This document shows positions 29,681 through 41,346 of a stretch of 64,000 nt of DNA, piece after piece. The notes below the pieces were generated by a model. The model ran no database searches. It had not been told where the DNA came from and was given only the letters and a program-made list of their open reading frames with translations. The number at the start of each line of letters is the position of its first letter. The stretch's first letter is position 1. The position numbers and the translations under genes are program-made. The DNA lies in the NCBI GenBank assembly GCA_021464245.1, contig JADCRB010000016.1:8069864-8133863 (forward strand), written 5' to 3'. This DNA comes from Carallia brachiata (Eukaryota; Streptophyta; Magnoliopsida; Malpighiales; Rhizophoraceae).

Positions 29681-31542
29681 CTACCACATTGATGGTACAT
29701 AGACTTGTTCTTTCAGGTTCTGCGTTGCACTTTCTGTGGGAAAACCTCTCACTGCACCGATAGTCCATTGTGATATGATTCCTGCTGCAACCCCAAAGCG
29801 GAGCTGCCTCTCTAAAACATCCTGATTTTCAAACATTTCAGGGCAAGTAGTAAGCTTCCTCATAATAGCAGCCACAACAGCATCACCAGACCCTGTCCTA
29901 TCACAAGTGAATGGGGTTAGAAGCACATCTTCTGTTCCAACCACAGCTCCATCAAACAAAGGAGAGTAATAATGAATGCGGAGTGTTCCATCTGTCACAA
30001 ACAAAAACTTAAGTTTGTCATGCCACAGCGGAGAGATTTCCTCACGAGTATAATGATGGTAATTCCGCCGTTTCTTGGTTTGCTCAAAATTTTCGGCATA
30101 GTATTGAGGCCTATAATTCCTTTTTTCTCATAGTAATCTTCATCTAAAAGAAATTCTAACTCTTGTCTTGAAACCTCGACGATGTCTGCTTCACTCCATG
30201 CATTCTTGATAAATTCCCTTGTTTCATCACGTGATCTCCACAGCGGCAATGGCAAATTCAAGTCAAAAAATACAAGCCCTCCAAACTTTTTAGACCATTT
30301 GATTGCTCTAAAAAGGGTTGATTGCATCGACGGTGACATCAGAACTTGTGTATTGAAGTGGAAAAGCCTTGCCTGCATCAGATACAACAGAAATAAACCT
30401 GCATCCAGTCAACTACCTCTGTTTGCACAATCAAATTCACATCTTTGCTCATACAATACTAAAATCATGAGAAAAAACCAATCAAAGAGGAATCCGATAC
30501 AATACAAAGTATCATCATTCATTTGTAAAATTGATCAATTCGCGAATTCGAGTAAATTTGGGAGTATTAACACTTTCGTTCACTTACTAACATGACAAAA
30601 TTTGAGCACAGAAAGGTTCAAATCAGAATCCATTAAGTACGCGAGTAAATGAACTTCAGAAGGTCAGTGACCAAACAGGATTAAGCCTGACCTCTTGAGC
30701 ACAGCGAGGTTCAATTCAGAACCAAGAAGTGAGTCCTCAGCCGCCTCCCTAACCATCTCCATCCTCATCTTACCATCTTCAAACTTAACCTTCATGAAAC
30801 TACATGCCGTTTTGGCATTCCCATCGAACTTCACAGCCCGGGTCTGCACCTTCTCCTTGTTCATCATCAGGACCAGCTCCGCTCCAAACTCATCGCCCCC
30901 AACCTTACCCATGAACGCCGCCCTGCCACCGAGCCTCACGTGCGATATCGCCACATTGGAGGGTGGCCCACCCGGGGCCCTGGCGAACTCCGGCGGGTCC
31001 CACTGCAGCATCTTCCACTCCGAGTAAATGTCCGGGTGCATCTGGTTCCAATGCACCCTCACCGTGGGCAAAAACTCCTTCTGTACGGCGCCGAAGCAGC
31101 AAATCAACGGCGGATCATCGTAGGGGAAGTCTATGCCATCGTCGTAATCTTCCAAATCGTCTTCCAACTGGGCAGCCGTCACTTCCTTTGAGGGATTTGT
31201 ATCAATCGTACCGTTTTGATTTTCGGCCTCAACTACTTTGACAGAGCGTCTGGTTCTCTTTGTTGGAGTGGTAGCCGACGAAGAAGAAGAAGAGGAAGTC
31301 GAAGTGGGTTTCTTTTTGCGGCCTCGACGAGCGGGTTTGGGGGATTCAACGGCGCCGGTGTCTGTGTCGCCATTCACGGAAGCTCTAGGTGGGAACAGTG
31401 GATAATGTGGCGGCCTCAGAACATTTTCCAATGTTGCAATTTTTTTAGGTTTTCTGGATTGATTGATTGGATTATCAGGGTTTAAGCGGAGGCAACAAGT
31501 AGAGTAGCGAGTATGAGGAAGTGCAAGAAGAAATGCAGCCAT
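29681..31542 (-). CDS. FLN1: Fructokinase-like protein 1, chloroplast (two apparent 1-bp deletions)
   Basis: Two minus-strand exons, 31542-30692 and 30372-29681. The N-terminus (MAAFLLALPHTRYSTC...) looks like a transit peptide, followed by a Lys/Ser/Thr-rich linker and an acidic stretch (LEDDLEDYDDGIDFPYDDPP). The pfkB fold follows: PPLICCFGAVQKEFLPTVRVH, APGGPPSNVAISHVRLGGRAAFMGKVGGDEFG, FFDLNLPLPLWRSR and TGSGDAVVAAIMRKL, ending NLKEQVYVPSMW exactly as Arabidopsis FLN1. FLN1 is a component of the plastid-encoded RNA polymerase complex and is needed for chloroplast development. Two lesions: exon 1 ends AAGAG before the donor where homologues need AAGGAG, and the A-run complementary to 30121-30126 is one base short, after which the conserved sequence continues in the next frame. 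A downstream acceptor at 30368 could rescue the first but not the second. Confidence 0.88.
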
Positions 31543-33189
31543 GTTTTTGCCGTCCAAGGCGAGGCTTCTATCACCCTATCCAATCCTATTTTTTGACTCC
31601 GAGATAATATCGGGGCCTGTTAATTCCGGTTCGGATCTTTGATTTTTTTTTTCCTCATTAGAAAATAAATTAGAATAAAATAATGTATCTTGAACGTGAA
31701 ATTTCAATATACATCAAATGCCTGCAAACACAACTCACCGAGTTCCTCGTCAGAATCACGTCACATAATAATTTAGTGGTGATTCATAGTCGTATTTGTA
31801 GGTCAAATTAAATGAATTATTAGGGGATGTTTACATTTGATTTGTTGATAATGAATTAGATTATTTTTTATTTGTATTTAATTTATTATCTTACTTAATT
31901 CATCTGATCTAATTTGATAAATTATATTAGTTCGGTTTTTAGTAAATTATATGTAATAAAAGAAAATTTTAGTGAAAAGAGTTCACATGAATGCTATTCT
32001 GTGATGCTTTCATTTAAATTGCTTCTTGAGATTAATTTTTAATGGCTACTTGCTAGGCTAACTGCAACTCCTCGTAAGCAAATCAAAGCAGAGCGATTTG
32101 AAGTGCTAACTTTTCATAATGCACAGTCTTGAAGTACTAGGTTCTTTTACATGTCCAAAGTTATATTCTAATCCATCCACGAATTCTTTGTCCAGCAATG
32201 CCTCAAGTAAAATTTTAGATTGCCACGTTGATGGAGAGCAGTAGTAGGAAAGGAGCAAGTCAAAAATAATTATTCACAGAGACATTGTAGTCGGGGGTGG
32301 AACTGACAGTAGGAAGCTTCCTTCATGGTCTTTTATATATAATAAGAGGACATATTAGATCACTTAGGCGATTTTTAGAATTTTTAATTTATATTTAATT
32401 TATTTCTGTTAAATTTTAAAATTTAAAAACTACAATAAATCTGAACCCTTATAATTTTGATAGATGTTGATTCATGTGAATTGGATTAATTGACTTGAGT
32501 CAAGCTAATCGATTTATGAATAATTATAGTAATTCAGTATTTTTTTTATTAATTTAAATTTTTTATTATAATAAATAAAATAAAATTTATGTTAAAATTA
32601 TATCATTAAATTTTAGATTGATTAACATTGATTTGCTTAATTTTAATAATATTTTAATAGTGTATCTTTTCTATAAGAAAATTTAAGTGAGAACATTAAA
32701 AAAAAAATTATATTAATCTATAAATACTATAACTAACATATTTATAGTATGTTAAAAAAAAAAAAAACAGAGCTCCTCAGGTGATTCTTGAGTTGGGTTT
32801 TGCTTTGCCATTTTTCATCTCCCTTTGCGGAAAATTAATCAAGCTCTTAAGTCGAGTCTTACTAGATCAAACGGTCATCTGGGGTCACAAACACGTAAGC
32901 GAGGATAAGTACAACCGTTGGATCGAAGAAGTTTTTCTTTATTTTGCAATGACGTGGTCCAATTGGATATAAGGACTTAAACCGACCGGGCCGGACTTAA
33001 AATCTTTGCGCTTCTTCTTCTTCTCATCCCTTTTCGTCTTTGGATGTTCCGTCCGGCATGTAGTCTGCAAAGTGAAAATTCTTGGACGGATGCCACTTTT
33101 CTTTTCCTTTCTGCTTCTTTTCAGTAGACATATGGTAAAAAGCTGGACAAGTTCGGCTGAGCAACTATTTGCTGTCTGAAAACGGTTTC
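31543..33189. other. Divergent intergenic region
   Basis: Lies between the start of FLN1 (leftward) and the Yos1-like gene (rightward). AT-rich, and probably holds both promoters. No coding region is supported. Confidence 0.5.
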
Positions 33190-33424
33190 TTCCCAAGTTG
33201 GTTGCTTCTTCTCTCTGGTAAGAGTTTTTCTATGTGATTTTAATCTGCCCGAGAAACATATTCAAGACTTCTTGTCCGCTTTCTTTTCTGTTGGATGATC
33301 CTTGTGGGTAGAGTATTAAAAAAAAAAAAAAACCGATTGTCTGCTTCTTAATATTATCAACACCCCTTACTGTGTGTTTGTTCTGGAGTTGAGGCCGGTG
33401 ATCAACCTTTCTGTGTTTGCAGAA

Positions 33425-33715
33425 ATGGGGTTTTGGACTTTCCTCGAAGGACTTCTGCTTTTTGCAAATGCTTTGGCAATATTGAATGAGGACAGGTTCC
33501 TCACTCGATGGGGTTGGACCCTTGCGGAAATTCATGGTGGTAGAAGAAGAAATTCCCTCAAAGGCCAACTCATTGGTCTCATTCATGCTTGCCAATTCAC
33601 GAGACTTCCTGAATATCATCACTATCATGGTGATGTTGATTACTGGATGAGGCTTGGGAACACCAGTCATGTATCAATCTGTCCACACTTTTTTTTTTTT
33701 TTGGCACAAAGTTAA
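33425..33715 (+). CDS. Yos1-like / IER3IP1 family protein with altered C-terminus
   Basis: The start MGFWTFLEGLLLFANALAILNEDRFL and SLKGQLIGLIHACQFTRLP are clear Yos1/IER3IP1 family sequence, a protein of about 75-80 residues with two membrane segments acting in ER-to-Golgi transport. The first hydrophobic segment is at residues 3-20. After RLP the expected hydrophobic tail is out of frame: read in the other frame, 33610-33650 encodes LNIITIMVMLITG and a stop, the normal-looking second segment. The in-frame product instead continues to 33715 with an unrelated tail (97 residues in all). A 5' UTR intron 33218-33422 has a GTAAGA donor and a TTTGCAG acceptor, so this is not a processed copy. A net loss of 2 (mod 3) bases near 33608-33612, such as 11 bases, would explain it. 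Confidence 0.75.
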   Translation: MGFWTFLEGLLLFANALAILNEDRFLTRWGWTLAEIHGGRRRNSLKGQLIGLIHACQFTRLPEYHHYHGDVDYWMRLGNTSHVSICPHFFFFLAQS

Positions 33716-34257
33716 AGGGGGCGCCGAAAGCTTTGTGCATATTTAGTTCAGGGGTTGAGGTTCAAAATAATGCCGGATGGTGCTTCTTTCCTGTTACAGA
33801 GTGTCACTGCTTTATTTTCTTGATCTATTATCGTTCTTGCATGTATAGCTATGAGCTCAAATTGAATTTGTAATGATCTCGAAATGCCTCAATCCCGTAA
33901 ACTAATATATAGACTTTATGGTGAAAAGCAGTGGAAGCCAAAAAAAAGTGAAGATACTTGAAACAAATAAAATGGTTGGAAAACGTCTAATTGTCTGTAA
34001 CTCCGCCATAAGTCACCATATTCGCATAAGGATGCCCGATTATAATAACAACGACCTATAACTATCTACTAAGTTGCAGGCTACCCGGTTCAGAATTATA
34101 ACTTATCAACATGCTAGCAACAGGAATATCAAGCTTCACCATATGGGGAGCGAGGAATTCATTTATGTATTACAATTTACACCATACCGCACAAGAACAT
34201 AACTCCACTAAATTTAAAAACTCCATGGAATTCGACACATTTTCTGCAGCTGTATGT

Positions 34258-34428
34258 TCAAAGATTCCTGTATGGGAAGGTATACAAAGCTACTTCCCTC
34301 TGCCAAATCCCATATCCAACTATGTTTTTCGGATGGAAATAGTTCTTGGTAGGATCAATGTTAAAATTCTCAAAGTATGTAGCAATCCAATCCACTAAAG
34401 AAGACAAATCCGCAAATACGCCCTCCAT
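34258..34428 (-). CDS. Small open frame, 56 residues, unrecognised
   Basis: A minus-strand frame from ATG at 34428 to TGA at 34258. It starts MEGVFADLSSLVDWIATYF and ends QREVALYTFPYRNL. The composition is protein-like, not low-complexity, but I do not recognise the family. It lies downstream of the snoRNA cluster on the same strand and could be chance sequence, part of the host transcript or a gene remnant. Confidence 0.25.
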   Translation of the reverse strand: MEGVFADLSSLVDWIATYFENFNIDPTKNYFHPKNIVGYGIWQREVALYTFPYRNL

Positions 34429-34629
34429 CACTCATTGGAGACGTAACAGGCTTTTTAGAATAGATAAAAGTTATGTATACACACACTAATAGTTATAAAG
34501 TTAAACACATAAAAATTAAATCATAAAAATATATTGAATTTTAAAAAAATAAAAAATAAACTATTAAATTAATTACGTGTTATTTTTCATGTAACATAAA
34601 TTATGTGTGTATATAGTAGGAATGTGACT

Positions 34630-34711
34630 GGATCTCAGAATAATAAAGGTCATCTTCAACTCCAAAAAGGAATTTCAGATAGATAACGCAGTTTAGTAAC
34701 ATCATAGATCC
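34630..34711 (-). ncRNA. Box C/D snoRNA, copy 1
   Basis: Read on the minus strand: stem GGATC (34711-34707), box C ATGATGT (34705-34699), a guide of 13 nt (34691-34679), box D' CTGA (34678-34675), a C'-like GATGACC, box D CTGA (34638-34635) and closing stem GATCC (34634-34630). The terminal stem is perfect and abuts the boxes. The guide before D' is complementary to AGATAACGCAG. I recall this as a conserved segment of plant 25S rRNA, which would make it a 2'-O-methylation guide. The target is to be confirmed. Confidence 0.8.
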
Positions 34712-34798
34712 AATCATCGCCAACCATATGAACGCCCATATCAAAAAAGAGAAAAAATAATAACACTTAATTTATAAAATACAAAAAAAAAAAACAGA

Positions 34799-34887
34799 TT
34801 GGATAACAGAATGTATTACTTACCTCCAACTCAATTGAAAAATTGCAGATAGATAACGCAGAACATAATTAAACATCATCGATCCAA
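34799..34887 (-). ncRNA. Box C/D snoRNA, degenerate second copy with the same guide
   Basis: Minus strand: stem TTGGAT (34887-34882), box C GATGATGT (34880-34873), the same 13-nt guide (34861-34849), then CTGC in place of D' CTGA, and CTGT where box D is expected, closed by ATCCAA (34804-34799). The guide is identical to copy 1 while the rest has diverged. The defective D and D' boxes suggest a decaying duplicate or a variant. Confidence 0.55.
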
Positions 34888-34958
34888 CAACATTAAAGAT
34901 TTCAGAAAAAGAAAAACCAACAACTGTGCTACGAAAAATTTTATATTCAAGCAATGAA

Positions 34959-35047
34959 GAGCATCTCAGATTAAATTTTCCCTCAATTTTTCTTCATGGA
35001 GAATCAAAGTGCAAGGATGACAATTAATGAACTCATCATCGATGCTC
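34959..35047 (-). ncRNA. Box C/D snoRNA, second type
   Basis: Minus strand: stem GAGCATC (35047-35041), box C GATGATGA (35040-35033, full consensus), about 63 nt, box D CTGA (34969-34966), closing stem GATGCTC (34965-34959). The seven-base perfect stem abuts both boxes, the diagnostic C/D architecture. The sequence before box D is the likely guide, but I could not assign an rRNA target. No protein-coding content. Confidence 0.85.
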
Positions 35048-35234
35048 ACACGAAAATCTCAAGATTTTATACAAAATTTAAATTAAAAAAAAAAAAAAAG
35101 ACAAGAGCTTACTATTGCTGTTAAGACAATCATCAGTGGAAGTCGGTGACAATAATCCTGAAGTTGGAGTTATATAAAATGTAAGAAAACATATGCCTTT
35201 CATTCTCCGGGTAACAAAATGATTCCAAACTCAA

Positions 35235-35435
35235 AAACCCTAATTGCGCGGGATCTGGAAAAACAAGCACCAATTTGACTTGCGCAGCAAAGGGACGCCG
35301 CTTTTGGAGAAAGTGTGGTGGGTTGGGCGCGAGGGCCTCGGACCGCTGGATTGAATGAACACAGCAGGCCCAGAAGGCTCTAGTTGGGGCAAATATGAGG
35401 GCCTTATAAATTGGATCAAACGGCTTCATTGGCCC
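35235..35435 (-). promoter_or_regulatory. Putative promoter of the snoRNA transcript
   Basis: On the minus strand a TATA-like TTTATAAG lies at 35411-35404. A TGGGCC site II motif is at 35372-35367, a related CGGGCCA near 35430, and a telo-box (AAACCCTAA on the plus strand) at 35235-35243. Telo-box with site II is known for plant snoRNA clusters as well as ribosomal protein genes. A donor-like GTAAGC near 35112 hints at a spliced host transcript. Confidence 0.55.
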
Positions 35436-35459
35436 GTTGTATTAAAATTTCTCTTAAAA

Positions 35460-36261
35460 TCGTGCTGAATTTTTTTGTTTTTTTTTTAATATAACTCTTT
35501 AATTTACTTAAAACAAAAATTTTACATGACGACCTTCAATCCTACACATCATTCCTACGATCCAATCAATAATAAATAAATAAATAAAAACCCCACAAAA
35601 ACCTCAGCAAGTCTCAAATTAGTGGGCAAATCTCTGTTTCTGTTTGAAGCCAACAGTGCGAGTGTGAGGCTAAAATTAAGTCTAATTTAGTTTACTCCTG
35701 CAGACAGCTACTATAGAGGGATTGGCTAATCCAGTTTCACCGTATTTACCGTAAAAGTAATCGTGTTATTGACTGACTTGCGTCTTATACTACTACTCAA
35801 ATTCTCGACTTAACCTTACTCGAGGATCCTCACTTGGATTGCTTCATTTGCTTACTGATGATTCCATTGGCTTTTGTCTCTCTAAAGTCGTAATTTAATA
35901 ACTTCACGCGTTACCCTCCTTCTTAACCTAAAAAAAAAAAAAAAAATTCTGCATAAAACAAGCCAAATTAACTCCAAATTAACTCAGCCACCGTAAATAG
36001 GCTTGTCCAGCTGGAGATCTAATTCGAATTTCAGAACTTCTAAACGTTCAAACCGAATAACAGCCTGATTCAAAAAAAAAAAAAAAAAAAACTTTAACAG
36101 CGAAATGTTAACGTTTCAAACAAACTTTCTATGAAAATCTCCCTCCAGTCCTCAAAAACACCTCCTTTTCTGCTCTCTAACCCAAAAAGCAATCGCCTTT
36201 CTCTATTTACCTTTCTATCTCTCAATTTAACCGCAAAAAAGCTCTAAACTTTGATCAGAAA
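35460..36261. other. Upstream region of the tubulin pseudogene
   Basis: Probable former promoter and 5' UTR, with several A-runs (35930-35946, 36071-36090). No other gene is seen. Confidence 0.4.
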
Positions 36262-37780
<1,519 letters not shown>

Positions 37781-38828
37781 TTACCATCTTTTTATTTCTT
37801 ATTCAATGGATATGGAGATGCCCTTGAGTTTGCTAGTGGCTGCTTATCCGGATTATCGCTGATCTCTGGCAAAGGAACGTATAATTATGCCATATTACTG
37901 TCATTTACGTAATTACGTCTCTGCTTTGGTCCTCACTTTTCGTGGACTACCACAGAAAATGGAACAAGGATTTCTAAAGGAGTATTATCACATGGATATA
38001 CATACTTAGAAGTTAGAAGTACTAAATCAAAGAAAAAAAAACGCAGATTTCCCAATTACTATTGGGTGTATTTTCCTAAATTACCCATAGCCTTGCAGAT
38101 TTCTTCTGAGTTATTGGCTAGCAAAGCAACAAAACGCAGCATATCTGTCCTATTAATATCCACTGGAGAAAATAATGTCTCTGTTGCACGTCCTCTCCGA
38201 AATATGTTTAGTCTTAATCTTAAACACCGTTACATCTACCGGCCAAAAACAAGATAAGAAAAATAAAGAAATAACAAAGAACACAACAATTCATACGAAA
38301 AAGGTATGGTTCGTTGCTGCCACTTTACAAGAAGAATGGCTACCCTAGCACATCTCGCATAAAAGAAACCTCCATTCTACTAGCAGGCAATGACATTTGT
38401 AGGCTGCCACGAAAATGTCCGTAGAAATATTTGATAGAACAAATTATATTTGGACTACAATGATTTGTCTGCTAACGCCATGCAAACATGAATTCATGCA
38501 GAAAACTGGTTCGGTTGCCAGAAAACAGAACAAAAGCTAATTATCGCAAGCTTTATGCAATAACAATTTAAATCCAATGAAAAAGGCCCATATAAGCAGA
38601 ATTTAGTCAAAGCACCAGTTCACTTGGACAGTTAAACCTGCAGCATCCTGTATCCTGAATATGAAGTTAAATATCAATGCTGCCATTGTTAGGAAATATG
38701 TGACAAAAGCTACATTTGGACAATTGACTGATAGTTTCAACTTTCAACACAACAAAGCCTGCAAAGACAAGTGCAAAAAGAACATGAATTTACAACAAGA
38801 AACATCCAACAAAAACCCAGTCAAACAT
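37781..38828. other. Region between convergent genes, no recognised gene
   Basis: Lies between the 3' ends of the tubulin pseudogene and the lectin-like gene. AT-rich, and probably includes the lectin 3' UTR. Confidence 0.5.
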
Positions 38829-39908
38829 CTACTGCTTGCCAACATCATCCACTGGCTTGTCAACAATTACTTTGACTTTCTTGTATTCAAATTCCTCTGG
38901 GTGCACAGAACACTCCTCTGGCACCACTGGACGCCTCCTGCCAAAGATTGTCCATAGATACATCACAATGAAAGCCCCAAATGCTCCACAAGCCGTACCA
39001 AAGACCATTGCAGCAAGCACTCTAAAAACACAATCATTTGTTTTGTGAAGCACCACAGATTTCTCATTTTTAGCAACAACAGTCTGAGGGTCCAGTGGCT
39101 GAGAGTGCATCCAATGCGGCACACGCCTCACCTTAAAGCTCCATGAGTAGATAAAACATGTCTGAGAAGAGTTCCCATTTGACGAGCTCAAGCCTACAAG
39201 AACTTCCTCATCACTCCACGTTTTCGACAAGTCAACTGGGTACGAGAGCAGTGGATCGATTGGCTTTTCGCCACTTGATTGGCTCAACCTAACCTCCAAT
39301 CTCTTCGAACTTGCCTCATAATCAATCCAGGAATGCAATTTCTTGCCACCATTCAATAGAATATTAAAAGACGAAACATTTATTACTTTGACCGACACAA
39401 AACCACCCACATCAATTCCCACATGATTCTCATTCAAATCACCATACTTGACATCCTTCAGCGTATCAAATTCAACAGCAACAATCTTAAAACTACCGTT
39501 CTTTGATTCCAAAGAAAGCCCAAATGGGCTATTATTAACAAAAACGCTGGCGTTAAAAGCACTAGGAACCATAACAAAAGCCAGACCAGCTCCATTGTCA
39601 GGGGACATCAAAAAAGAGAAGTAATTTGAAAAAGAAACCATACCACCAGGGTTACCTTCAACAAGCTTGATGGGTTTCTTGTACATGACTCGTCCTCCAC
39701 TGGAACTCACCGCATGAGTCAACTGAAGCGAAGACCCATCATCAACAAACTTGGCATCACCATAAAGAGCAATGCTGGACTCAAAGTTTGGATCTTTCCC
39801 AAAGCTTTCAAAGGAAAACGAGGAAGATGGGTCTGCAGTAAGCAAATTAAAGTGGAAAATTAGGAAATTTAGTGTAGTGAAGCAGGCGAAAATAGGGAAC
39901 TTGGCCAT
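38829..39908 (-). CDS. Membrane-anchored L-type lectin-domain protein
   Basis: A single exon of 359 residues. The start is the ATG of MAKFPIFACFTTLNFLIF, a signal peptide. The legume-lectin (concanavalin A-like) domain covers about residues 30-290, with FSFESFGKDPNFE, NGAGLAFVMVPS, AVEFDTLKDVKYGDLNENHVGIDVGG and the strand ending TCFIYSWSFKV. A transmembrane helix follows near residues 298-322 (VLAAMVFGTACGAFGAFIVMYLWTIF), then a short basic and acidic cytosolic tail of about 37 residues. There is no kinase domain, so it is not a lectin receptor kinase. It matches, by recall, the lectin family gene At3g54080. The sugar ligand is unknown. The longer in-frame extension upstream has no ATG. Confidence 0.88.
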   Translation of the reverse strand: MAKFPIFACFTTLNFLIFHFNLLTADPSSSFSFESFGKDPNFESSIALYGDAKFVDDGSSLQLTHAVSSSGGRVMYKKPIKLVEGNPGGMVSFSNYFSFLMSPDNGAGLAFVMVPSAFNASVFVNNSPFGLSLESKNGSFKIVAVEFDTLKDVKYGDLNENHVGIDVGGFVSVKVINVSSFNILLNGGKKLHSWIDYEASSKRLEVRLSQSSGEKPIDPLLSYPVDLSKTWSDEEVLVGLSSSNGNSSQTCFIYSWSFKVRRVPHWMHSQPLDPQTVVAKNEKSVVLHKTNDCVFRVLAAMVFGTACGAFGAFIVMYLWTIFGRRRPVVPEECSVHPEEFEYKKVKVIVDKPVDDVGKQ

Positions 39909-41300
39909 GGCTAAGCTAAGTTTTTCAAAAGGGATCTGTGGGGGGGATCCTTGAATTCTAGGGTTTGTGAAGTGAACCCATTTACAAGCCAAGCCAGTGA
40001 GCTATCTTTTTGGGGTTTGTGGGGATGCTGCTGTATAAAACAGAGTGGCAAAGTAAAGAATCAGAAAGAGGGGTGGGGTGGGGGAGCTTGGCTTGGAGGT
40101 TGTGAAAATTAAATACGTTTTACTCCCTCCTGTCCTGCAACTCTCTGATTCGCTTTCTCTGAGTGGTTGCTGACTGAGGGAATATTTAATTGCCATTTCC
40201 AGCCATGCCCCCCTTGTCTTCCTCTGCTTTTGCGTTTTGGACTTTGTACAGTGGCAACAAATGCCATTACAAAAGTATTTGGCCAATCGATATTTGATTC
40301 TTGAATCCTTATGTTTAATTTCTTTTTAGATTGCTACTTGTTAGATTTGTTTGGGCTAAGTAAGTTAATGAGGATTAACATTACAAAATGACAGTATACA
40401 ATCGTCCACTTCAAAAGCTAATGGGGTGATCGAAATTTAAGAAAGCAACTATCATTGTAATTTTGAGAATGTTTAAAAATAGATTATCATCTTAAATTTT
40501 TTTGGGTACAAAATGAAATATTCGCACATGTTGTGACTTGATTACATAAATTATAGCGAACAATATTAAAGTTAAACAAAGTAAGAATTGAGGTATCCGA
40601 CCTTTTTTCTAAGACAGATGCTCCTAGTTTTAATTTTTATCTTTAAAAAAAAAATCAACAGTGCTAGATCTACAGTTGTCAAAAGCTCAACAAAGGCAAA
40701 GAACAACTCTCCCAACGGTACTTTGGACTTAAGCTACGCTCTGGGACTTCTACAGGAATTGACTCTGAAACAATACCTGGGCCAATCAGATAGCGAGTTA
40801 CTTAATAACTCCGCTCAAAGGCAATCCTACCAGAAAAAGAAGTGAACTTTTCCTTTTCTTTTGAAAAATATTTTGTTTTGTTTACAAAAGTTTGAGTCTT
40901 TAGTGGAGGGGTTTAAGGCAAATTTGGAACAAGAAAAGGACCACAGTCTAACTTGCGCAGTGGGCGTTTGATAAAGAATGAACATGAACCGATGGATTAA
41001 ATTATTAGTCAGATGATATGTACACGCACAAATTCTTCCATACATGTACAATACAGCAGCTAAGAGTGTACTGTTACTTTGTAATGGGCGTGTATGAGGG
41101 ATATTTGGGCGTGTAATTATCAAATCTCAAATTATTAAAAATATATTAAATTGACAAAAAAAAATATATAAATTAATAAATATTATTAAATAAATTATAT
41201 ATTTTTAATACGTCTTTTATTATGTTACTACGTAACAGAGCTCAATAATGATAAGTTTATTTCGTTGGCTAAAATCTAAAGCCGACAACAACAAAATAAT

Positions 41301-41346
41301 AATGTATGTAGATTTTTTTTTTTTTTTGTTAAATGTTTGTAGATTT
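41301..41346 (-). repeat. Poly(A) micro-insertion with 15-bp target duplication
   Basis: The segments 41301-41315 and 41332-41346 match at 14 of 15 positions. Only a T-run and GTTAA lie between (minus strand: TTAAC then poly(A)). Confidence 0.5.

Noticed and set aside
30182..30595. 137-residue plus-strand frame
   Set aside because: Opposite strand of FLN1 exon 2 and its intron. No recognisable content.
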